Part shown: positions 8,313-13,387 of the stretch, piece by piece
Layout of the letters: each line of letters starts with the position of its first letter
Numbering within the stretch: position 1 is the stretch's first letter
From: Cellulosimicrobium funkei
GTDB taxonomy: Bacteria > Actinomycetota > Actinomycetes > Actinomycetales > Cellulomonadaceae
Reading direction: 5' to 3'
DNA length: 33,608 nucleotides
NCBI RefSeq assembly: GCF_001019615.1
Contig: NZ_JNBQ01000039.1
Span: forward strand, 1-33,608
Translations under genes and position numbers: made by a program
Notes under the pieces: model-generated
What the model saw: only the letters and a program-made list of their open reading frames with translations
What the model was told of the DNA's origin: nothing
Database searches by the model: none

Positions 8313-8640
8313 GGCGGCGGGTCTCCTGTCGTCGGCCCGGCCGCGCGGTTCGTCGGCGTCGGGAGGTGTGTCCGGAACGTCCGGAACCCTACCGGGTGCC
8401 GCCGACAGCCCTGGTCGTTCGTCCGTAGCGTCGAGGGTCGGCGCACCACCAAGAAAAGTGTGTCAAGCGCCGTCGACGTCCGGCCGAGACCCGCCGACCG
8501 AGCCTCGACCAGGGATGCGGTGACCTGCGTCCCGTGCGAAGCCAGCGCGAGGGAGGCGGAGGTCTCACCGGGCGCGGAGAGCGCACGAGCTCGGCTCCGG
8601 GCAGGAAAGGGGGCAGGTCGGTGGACCCTTCGCCGGCGTG
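8313..8640. other. Non-coding stretch without a supportable gene
   Basis: Open frames cross this stretch on both strands, but none has a convincing ribosome-binding site or the codon bias of its neighbours. Apart from the repeat at 8371-8385 and an A-rich patch at 8448-8466, I see no RNA gene or riboswitch that I can name. It probably holds the promoter of the hydrolase (minus strand) and the upstream region of the small peptide gene (plus strand). Confidence 0.5.
8371..8391 (-). promoter_or_regulatory. Inverted repeat overlapping a possible -10 of the hydrolase gene
   Basis: TCCGGA-ACG-TCCGGA (8371-8385) is an inverted repeat of two self-complementary hexamers. Directly beside it on the minus strand is TAGGGT (8386-8391), a plausible -10, about 60-75 bp upstream of the hydrolase ATG. 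No good -35 is seen at the right distance. Low confidence. Confidence 0.25.
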
Positions 8641-8655
8641 CGCGACCTCGGTCAG

Positions 8656-8674
8656 AGAATTCCTGACGAATTCT
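8656..8674. promoter_or_regulatory. AT-rich inverted repeat, probable operator of the small peptide gene
   Basis: AGAATTC-CTGAC-GAATTCT is a perfect 7-bp inverted repeat with a 5-bp spacer in otherwise GC-rich DNA. It ends ten bases before the -35 of the promoter at 8685-8713, a position typical for an activator or an upstream repressor. It matches neither CIRCE, HAIR nor the actinobacterial LexA box as I know them. Confidence 0.5.
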
Positions 8675-8684
8675 GGAAATGGGG

Positions 8685-8713
8685 TTGTGCCGACCGGAAA
8701 AGGCGCGTACGGT
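8685..8713 (+). promoter_or_regulatory. Vegetative-type promoter of the 43-codon peptide gene
   Basis: A -35 of TTGTGC (8685-8690) and a -10 of TACGGT (8708-8713) are separated by exactly 17 bp. This gives a predicted start near 8720 and a leader of about 55 nt. The same -10 hexamer is used by the promoter of the operon at 20792, which supports the reading. Confidence 0.6.
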
Positions 8714-8775
8714 CTTCCTCGGTCGACGACATTCCGGTGCGTGGGCCACCCGACATGACCGAGAGGAGCAGTGCC

Positions 8776-8907
8776 GTGCGCGAACCCGTCCAGCAGGACC
8801 GGCGACGTCCCGTGCTGCCCTGCGAGCAGCCGCGCGTCGTGCTGCCCGTGGCGTATCTCAGCGTGTCCTCGTTCCTCGCCGGCGACTCCGGCGGTCCTGT
8901 CGTCTGA
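8776..8907 (+). CDS. 43-residue peptide with a C-terminal GDSGGPVV motif, function unknown
   Basis: The GTG at 8776 is preceded by GAGAGGAG seven bases upstream. An in-frame ATG at 8755 lacks such a site and would add seven residues. The N-terminal half is charged and Pro/Arg-rich (REPVQQDRRRPVLPCEQP, one Cys at 16). The C-terminal half is hydrophobic (VVLPVAYLSVSSFLAG) and ends in GDSGGPVV. That octamer matches the active-site serine motif of chymotrypsin-fold proteases, but no His or Asp of a triad is present, so this is not a protease by itself. Its own promoter upstream and a strong intrinsic terminator 18 bp after the stop make it a complete monocistronic unit. It could be a small secreted or membrane-active peptide, a RiPP-like precursor without local enzymes, or a remnant. 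I do not recognise a family. Confidence 0.5.
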   Translation: MREPVQQDRRRPVLPCEQPRVVLPVAYLSVSSFLAGDSGGPVV

Positions 8908-8925
8908 CCACAGCGTCGTACGACA

Positions 8926-8959
8926 GGCCGTCCCGGGACATCGCCGGGGCGGCCTTTTT
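8926..8959 (+). terminator. Strong Rho-independent terminator
   Basis: GGCCGTCCCGG pairs with CCGGGGCGGCC over 11 bp, including one G-U pair, around a 7-nt loop, and is followed directly by TTTTTC. This is the clearest intrinsic terminator in the window and shows that a plus-strand transcript ends here. Confidence 0.85.
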
Positions 8960-9001
8960 CTTGTGCATGAAGGTGCCCGGGCCGGGGTGCATTTCTTGTG
9001 C
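8957..9001 (+). repeat. Two copies of TTTCTTGTGC before the tRNA genes
   Basis: The decamer TTTCTTGTGC occurs at 8957-8966 and 8992-9001, 35 bp apart; a looser copy (ATTTGTCGTGC) starts at 9032. TTGTGC resembles the -35 used at 8685, but no matching -10 lies 17 bp downstream of any copy, so the tRNA promoter remains unplaced. Confidence 0.3.
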
Positions 9002-9059
9002 TGCCATTCTGCTCATTCGCCCTCGGCGCGCATTTGTCGTGCGCCAGCGGGAAAGCACT

Positions 9060-9131
9060 GCCTTCGTGGTCCAACGGACACGACGCCGCTCTACGGAAGC
9101 GGAGACGGGGGTTCGACTCCCTCCGAGGGCA
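9060..9131 (+). tRNA. tRNA-Arg(ACG), unusual sequence
   Basis: Folding by eye gives acceptor GCCTTCG/CGAGGGC (with one G-U pair), U8, a D-stem GTC/GAC with a C13-C22 mismatch, and a D-loop with the conserved GG. The anticodon stem is CCGCT/AGCGG around loop CTACGGA, anticodon ACG (inosine-modified, reading CGU/CGC/CGA). A 4-nt variable loop and T-arm GGGGG-TTCGACT-CCCTC follow, with discriminator A; CCA is not fully encoded (CCT). The Glu/Gln-like TGGTCC start of the D-arm and the 3-bp D-stem differ from the usual GTAGCTC of tRNA-Arg, as seen in the next gene. It is 72 nt long and precedes tRNA-Arg(CCG) by 44 nt. It could be a specialised isoacceptor or a decaying copy. Confidence 0.8.
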
Positions 9132-9175
9132 CCTGGACGCCTCGCGTCCCGTCTGCTCGACGTTAAGGAGCACCA

Positions 9176-9248
9176 GCGCGCGTAGCTCAGCGGACAGAGC
9201 GCCGGCTTCCGGAGCCGGGCGTCGGGGGTTCGAGTCCTCCCGCGCGCA
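9176..9248 (+). tRNA. tRNA-Arg(CCG)
   Basis: A textbook cloverleaf of 73 nt: acceptor GCGCGCG/CGCGCGC, GTAGCTCAGCGGACAGAGC D-arm, anticodon stem CCGGC/GCCGG around TTCCGGA (anticodon CCG), variable loop GCGTC, T-arm GGGGG-TTCGAGT-CCTCC and discriminator A. CCA is not encoded. It decodes CGG. A GC hairpin (9252-9273) follows, then rtcB. Confidence 0.95.
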
Positions 9249-9251
9249 CCT

Positions 9252-9273
9252 CGCCGCCCCGCCCGGGGCGGCG
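9252..9273 (+). terminator. GC-rich hairpin between tRNA-Arg(CCG) and rtcB
   Basis: CGCCGCCCC and GGGGCGGCG form a perfect 9-bp stem around GCCC, four bases after the tRNA discriminator. No T-run follows. It may end or process the tRNA transcript, or lie in a shared leader with rtcB, 36 bp downstream. Confidence 0.45.
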
Positions 9274-9309
9274 TCATGATCGTCACGACGACCCGAGGAG
9301 GTCAGCACC

Positions 9310-10542
9310 GTGAGCACCGAGGCCCACGCGTTCCCCGTCCCGCTGTCGGGTGCGAAGGCACCCACCCTCATGTGGGCGCACGAGCACGCCGTCGAGCCCG
9401 CCGCGCTCCAGCAGCTGCGCAACATCGCCGCGCTGCCGTGGGTCGAGGGCGTGCGCGTCATGCCCGACGTCCACCTCGGCAAGGGCGCGACCGTCGGCTC
9501 GGTCATCGCGATGCGCGACGCCGTGTCGCCCAACGCGGTCGGCGTGGACATCGGCTGCGGCATGATCGGCGTCCGCACGTCGCTCACGGCCGAGGACCTG
9601 CCCGACGACCTCGGCCCGGTCCGCGCGCGTATCGAGGCCGCGATCCCCGTCGGGTTCCACGCGCACGACGAGGCGGTCGACCCGCACCGGCTGCGCTCGA
9701 TCTCCGGGCGCGGCCCGGCCGAGGTCGCGCGCGGCGCGGACGCGTTCTGGTCGCGGTTCTCCGGCCTGCACGGGCGTGTCTCGGACATCGAGGGCCGCGC
9801 GCGCCGCCAGCTCGGGACGCTGGGCGGGGGGAACCACTTCGTCGAGCTCTGCACCGACACGGACGGGCAGGTCTGGCTCCAGCTGCACTCGGGGTCGCGC
9901 AACATCGGCAAGACGCTCGCCGAGCAGCACGTCGCCGTCGCCAAGCGCCTCGAGCACAACCAGGGGCTCGTGGACCGCGAGCTCGCGGTGTTCCTCGGCG
10001 GCACGCCGGAGATGGACGCGTACCTCGCCGACCTGTGGTGGGCGCAGGAGTACGCGGCGCGGTCGCGCGCGGTGATGATGACGCTCGTCGTCGACGCCGT
10101 GCGCGCCTCGTTCCCCGGTCGGGAGCTCGCGTTCGACGAGGCCGTGAACGTCCACCACAACTACGTCGCGGTCGAGCACGTCGACGGCCAGGAGCTCGTC
10201 GTGACCCGCAAGGGCGCGATCCGGGCCGGGAAGGGCGACCTCGGTCTCATCCCGGGGTCCATGGGCACCGGCTCGTACATCGTGCGCGGGCTCGGGAACC
10301 CGGAGTCCTACTGGTCGGCGTCGCACGGCGCGGGGCGTCGCATGTCCCGCACCAAGGCGAAGAAGACCTTCACGCTCGACGACCTCGCCGCCCAGACGGC
10401 GGGCGTCGAGTGCCGCAAGGACGCCGGGGTGCTGGACGAGATCCCGGGTGCGTACAAGGACCTCGACGAGGTCATCCGCGCGCAGTCCGACCTCGTCGAG
10501 GTCGTCGCCCGGCTCACGACGCTCCTCTGCGTCAAGGGCTGA
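9310..10542 (+). CDS. rtcB: RNA-splicing/repair ligase RtcB
   Basis: This 410-residue protein is an RtcB RNA ligase. The family joins 2',3'-cyclic-phosphate (or 3'-phosphate) RNA ends to 5'-OH ends using GTP and Mn2+, and in bacteria serves RNA repair. Visible family motifs are VMPDVHLGKGATVGSVI, VGVDIGCGMIG (metal-binding Asp and Cys), LGTLGGGNHFVEL (Asn/His of the active site), LQLHSGSRNIG, VHHNYV, RKGAIRAGKGDLGLIPGSMGTGSYIVRG and SHGAGRRMSR, which precedes the GMP-accepting histidine region. The start is GTG at 9310 with GAGGAGG eight bases upstream. It lies 61 bp after tRNA-Arg(CCG) on the same strand. No RtcA cyclase or RtcR regulator is adjacent. Function of the family is firm; its RNA target here is unknown. 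Confidence 0.96.
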   Translation: MSTEAHAFPVPLSGAKAPTLMWAHEHAVEPAALQQLRNIAALPWVEGVRVMPDVHLGKGATVGSVIAMRDAVSPNAVGVDIGCGMIGVRTSLTAEDLPDDLGPVRARIEAAIPVGFHAHDEAVDPHRLRSISGRGPAEVARGADAFWSRFSGLHGRVSDIEGRARRQLGTLGGGNHFVELCTDTDGQVWLQLHSGSRNIGKTLAEQHVAVAKRLEHNQGLVDRELAVFLGGTPEMDAYLADLWWAQEYAARSRAVMMTLVVDAVRASFPGRELAFDEAVNVHHNYVAVEHVDGQELVVTRKGAIRAGKGDLGLIPGSMGTGSYIVRGLGNPESYWSASHGAGRRMSRTKAKKTFTLDDLAAQTAGVECRKDAGVLDEIPGAYKDLDEVIRAQSDLVEVVARLTTLLCVKG

Positions 10543-10579
10543 GCACGGCGTCGCGACCAGGCGGTTCCGGCGTGTCGAG

Positions 10580-10626
10580 CAGGCGGTCTTGGGCGTCCGG
10601 CCATCCGGACGCACCGGGACCGCCTG
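10580..10626. terminator. Long bidirectional terminator hairpin between rtcB and the histidine kinase gene
   Basis: CAGGCGGTC pairs with GACCGCCTG and, nested inside, GCGTCCGG pairs with CCGGACGC around CCAT. The short internal segment also pairs (TTGG with CCGG), giving about 21 bp in all. It lies between two convergent genes and would stop transcription from both sides; there is no long T-run on either side. Confidence 0.65.
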
Positions 10627-10654
10627 TTCGGCGACGGGGGCGAGGTTGCGGCCG

Positions 10655-12340
10655 TCAGGGGTGGTCGCGGGGGAGACGGACGGTGAACGTCGTGCCCGTG
10701 GGGCCGGGTTCCTCCACGGTGGACGACGACACGGCGACGGTCCCGCCGTGGGCGGCGACGATCGCGTCGGCGATGGCGAGGCCGAGGCCGGTCGAGCCGC
10801 CGGTGCGGTTGCGCGCGTCGTCGCCGCGCGTGAAGCGGCGGAAGAGCATGGGGCGCAGGGTCGCCGGGATGCCGGGGCCGTCGTCGGCGACGGAGAGGAC
10901 GACGTCGTCGCCGTCGCTCGCGAGCCTCATCTCGACGTGGGTGCCGGGCGGGGTGTGCGTGCGGGCGTTCGCGAGGAGGTTCGCGAGGACCTGCCGCAGG
11001 CTCGCCTCGTCGCCCGTGATCTCGAGATCGACGTCCTCGTCGGGGTCCTGCCCGGCGGGGTCGTGCGCCGCGCGGGCACGGTCCAGGTCCTCCGTCCCGT
11101 CGTCGACCTCGTCGGGCGGGTCGGTCGGGAGATCGACGTCGAGGTCCTCGCCGGGCAGGTCGAGGGCCCAGTCGTGGTCGGGGCCGGCGGCGTGGGCGTC
11201 CATGACGGCGTCGACGGCGAGCGCCGCGAGGTCGACGGGCGCGCGGTCGAGCGGGCGGCCCGCGTCGAGCCGGGCGAGGAGCAGCAGGTCCTCGACGAGG
11301 CCGGTCATGCGCACGGCCTCCGACTCGATGCGGTCGAGCGAACGCGCGGTGGCGGGCGGGACGTCGTCGGGCGAGCGGCGCACGAGCTCGGCGTAGCCGC
11401 GGATGGAGGCGAGCGGGGTGCGCAGCTCGTGGCTGGCGTCGGCGACGAACCGTCGGACCTGGGTCTCGGAGTCGTGGCGCGCCTGGAGCGAGGTCTCGAC
11501 GTTCTCGAGCATGCGGTTGAGCGCGGCGCCCACCTGCCCGACCTCGGTGCGCTCGTCGGTGAGGTCGTCGGGAACGCGGGGGATCGCGTCGATCTCACCC
11601 TGCGCGAGCTCGAGCTCGGAGACGCGGCCCGCAGCGGCGGCGACGTCGTCGAGCGGCCGCAGCGAGCGCCGCACGAGCCACGTGCCGAGGAGCACGGCGG
11701 CGAGCAGGCCCGCGGCGCCGAGCGCGACCTCGATGAGCACGTACTCCTCGACCGTCGCGTCGACGGTGGTGGTGCTCGACGCGACGACGACGGTCTGGCC
11801 GTCGTCCGTGGTCCGGTGCACGGCGCGGAACGACCCGAGGTCGGGCAGGTCGGTGTCGTGCGGGGCGCCGTCGGCGGGCACGTCCTCGAGCGCGGCGATC
11901 TGCGCGTCGTCGAGCGCGACGCGCTCGAGCGTGGGTGTCACGTACTCGGCGAGCACGATCTCCCCACCGTCGTAGCGCAGGACGGCGCTGCCGGGCCCGG
12001 TGCCGGCGGGGAAGCGGGACGGGTCGTCGGGCAGGTCGCTGGGGCTGGGGCTGGGGGTGGCGCCGGTGTCGTCCTGCGGCTGCCCGGGGCCGTCGCCCGG
12101 ACGCTCCCCGAACCCCTGCGCGAGGCGCGAGCTCGCCTGCTCGAGCTCGTGGTCGAGCTGTTCGACGAGCTGGTTGCGCAGCGCGAGCGCGGAGGCGGTG
12201 GCGAGGCCCACGGTGACGAGGAGCACGACCCCGGCGAGCACGAGGACGAGGCGGCGGCGCAGCGCGGTCGGCCGACGGGCCGGGGCTCCGTCGTCCGTCG
12301 CGGGGTGAGCGCGGACGGGCGCCCGGCGCGCGTCAGCCAC
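10655..12340 (-). CDS. Sensor histidine kinase of a PhoR/TrcS-like two-component system
   Basis: This 561-residue sensor has TM1 at 31-54, an extracytoplasmic domain with a Pro/Ser/Asp-rich segment, and TM2 near 200-222 (VALGAAGLLAAVLLGTWLV). A HAMP linker (RRSLRPLDDVAAAAGRV), the HisKA H-box FVADASHELRTPLASIRGY with H304 as phospho-acceptor, and a HATPase domain follow (N-box LRQVLANLLANARTHT, G1 DDGPGIP, G2 GGSTGLGLAIA). It phosphorylates the response regulator encoded just upstream. The GTG start at 12340 overlaps the regulator's stop by 8 nt, so the pair is translationally coupled. A strongly acidic stretch of about 50 residues lies between the HisKA domain and the N-box and is not part of the standard fold. 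The signal is unknown. Confidence 0.92.
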   Translation of the reverse strand: MADARRAPVRAHPATDDGAPARRPTALRRRLVLVLAGVVLLVTVGLATASALALRNQLVEQLDHELEQASSRLAQGFGERPGDGPGQPQDDTGATPSPSPSDLPDDPSRFPAGTGPGSAVLRYDGGEIVLAEYVTPTLERVALDDAQIAALEDVPADGAPHDTDLPDLGSFRAVHRTTDDGQTVVVASSTTTVDATVEEYVLIEVALGAAGLLAAVLLGTWLVRRSLRPLDDVAAAAGRVSELELAQGEIDAIPRVPDDLTDERTEVGQVGAALNRMLENVETSLQARHDSETQVRRFVADASHELRTPLASIRGYAELVRRSPDDVPPATARSLDRIESEAVRMTGLVEDLLLLARLDAGRPLDRAPVDLAALAVDAVMDAHAAGPDHDWALDLPGEDLDVDLPTDPPDEVDDGTEDLDRARAAHDPAGQDPDEDVDLEITGDEASLRQVLANLLANARTHTPPGTHVEMRLASDGDDVVLSVADDGPGIPATLRPMLFRRFTRGDDARNRTGGSTGLGLAIADAIVAAHGGTVAVSSSTVEEPGPTGTTFTVRLPRDHP

Positions 12341-13103
12341 GGGCGTCGTCCGCGCCGTTCGCGGGCTTGAGCACGTACCCGACGCCCCGCAGGGTGTGGA
12401 TCATGGGCTCGCGGCCCTTGTCGATCTTGCGGCGCAGGTAGGAGATGTAGAGCTCGACGATGTTGGCCTGCCCGCCGAAGTCGTAGTTCCAGACACGGTC
12501 GAGGATCTGCGCCTTGGACAGCACGCGGCGCGGGTTGCGCATGAGGTAGCGCAGCAGCTCGAACTCGGTGGCCGTGAGGCGCACCTCCTCGCCCGCGCGC
12601 CGGACCTCGTGCGCGTCCTCGTCGAGCTCCAGGTCGCCGACGACGAGCACGGAGTCCTCGCGCTGCGCGGTCGCGCCGCCGCGACGCAGCAGGCCCCGCA
12701 GCCGCGCCACGACCTCCTCGAGGCTGAACGGCTTGGTCACGTAGTCGTCGCCGCCCGCGGTGAGCCCGGCGACGCGGTCCTCGACGGCGTCGCGCGCGGT
12801 GAGGAAGAGCACTGGGACGTCCGTGTCGCGCTCGCGCAGCCGGCGCAGCACGGTGAGGCCGTCCATGTCGGGCAGCATGACGTCGAGCACGACGACGTCC
12901 GGCCCGGTCTCGCGCGCGGTGCGGATCGCGCTGTGCCCGTCGAGCGCGGTGGACACGTCCCAGCCCTCGTAGCGCAGCGCCGAGGTGAGCAGCTCGGCCA
13001 GGTTGGGCTCGTCGTCGACCACGAGGACGCGGACGGGGGAGCCGTCCGGGCGTGTGAGACGCGGCTGGTCGGGGCGGCCGACGGGGGTGGTGGCTGCGGT
13101 CAT
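12333..13103 (-). CDS. OmpR/PhoP-family response regulator
   Basis: This 256-residue regulator has a receiver domain with acidic pocket DDE (30-32), phospho-acceptor D74 in VVVLDVMLPDMDG, T102 and K124 in DDYVTKPFSLEEVVARLR. A winged-helix DNA-binding domain follows (TATEFELLRYLMRNPRRVLSK, LRRKID, HTLRGVGYVLKP). By memory it resembles mycobacterial PhoP closely in the receiver and in VWNYDFGGQANIVELYISYLRRKID, and the TrcR/TcrX proteins are close relatives. Three CACAG direct repeats at 11-bp intervals lie 34-60 bp upstream, the kind of site PhoP proteins bind, suggesting autoregulation. About 22 residues precede the receiver. The kinase gene follows with an 8-nt overlap. Orthology to PhoP needs a tree, so no symbol is given. 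Confidence 0.93.
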   Translation of the reverse strand: MTAATTPVGRPDQPRLTRPDGSPVRVLVVDDEPNLAELLTSALRYEGWDVSTALDGHSAIRTARETGPDVVVLDVMLPDMDGLTVLRRLRERDTDVPVLFLTARDAVEDRVAGLTAGGDDYVTKPFSLEEVVARLRGLLRRGGATAQREDSVLVVGDLELDEDAHEVRRAGEEVRLTATEFELLRYLMRNPRRVLSKAQILDRVWNYDFGGQANIVELYISYLRRKIDKGREPMIHTLRGVGYVLKPANGADDARG

Positions 13104-13136
13104 GGACCCAGCGTCCCGCGGCGCGCGTGGTCGTGC

Positions 13137-13163
13137 CTGTGGTGACCCTGTGCACGCGCTGTG
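13137..13163 (-). promoter_or_regulatory. Triple CACAG direct repeat, probable response-regulator binding site
   Basis: On the plus strand CTGTG starts at 13137, 13148 and 13159, exactly 11 bp apart; read on the minus strand these are GCACAGC, GCACAGG and CCACAGG separated by 4 bp. Tandem heptamers on one face of the helix are how OmpR-family regulators bind, and the mycobacterial PhoP box (TCACAGC repeats with 4-bp spacers) is very similar. The site lies just upstream of the regulator's own ATG at 13103. Confidence 0.55.
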
Positions 13164-13230
13164 CCTGGGGCGCTGCTGCGCCGCGACCGTGGGGTCCGGG
13201 TGAAGTCGCCGCGCGGATGTCGTTGAATCC

Positions 13231-13259
13231 TTGACTTTTGATCAGTCGCCGTCAAAACT
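13231..13259 (+). promoter_or_regulatory. Possible promoter and TTTTGA/TCAAAA inverted repeat before the ThuA-like gene
   Basis: An AT-rich island holds TTGACT (13231-13236) and, 17 bp on, AAAACT (13254-13259), a weak -10. Inside it TTTTGA (13236-13241) and TCAAAA (13252-13257) form an inverted repeat with a 10-bp spacer. The leader to the ATG at 13388 would be about 120 nt. Confidence 0.35.
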
Positions 13260-13387
13260 CGCGGCATCGGCAGCAGCCGACGTCCACGCACGCAGGAGTG
13301 CGCGCGCCGCCGGGTGCCGAGGGGGCCGGCGGCCGACCGGGGACCGAACGCCCGGCTCGCGCTCTCGACGACGAGGGAGAAGCACGC

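Noticed and set aside
8520-8650. A riboswitch or structured RNA before the peptide gene
   Set aside because: It lies upstream of the predicted promoter, and conserved cores of cobalamin, c-di-AMP or SAM riboswitches are not present.
8309-8749. A 146-codon minus-strand frame in the intergenic region
   Set aside because: It has no ribosome-binding site, an Arg/Pro/Ser-rich sequence and overlaps the promoter and inverted repeat of the peptide gene.
9000-9059. A promoter for the tRNA genes
   Set aside because: TTGTGC-like -35 copies are present but none has a TANNNT about 17 bp downstream.
9176-9248. tRNA-Arg(CCG) as an attachment site of an integrated element
   Set aside because: No second copy of the tRNA 3' end and no integrase are visible in the window.
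8652-10160. A 502-codon minus-strand frame over rtcB and the tRNA genes
   Set aside because: It is antisense to rtcB, both tRNAs and a strong terminator; its composition is shadow-like.
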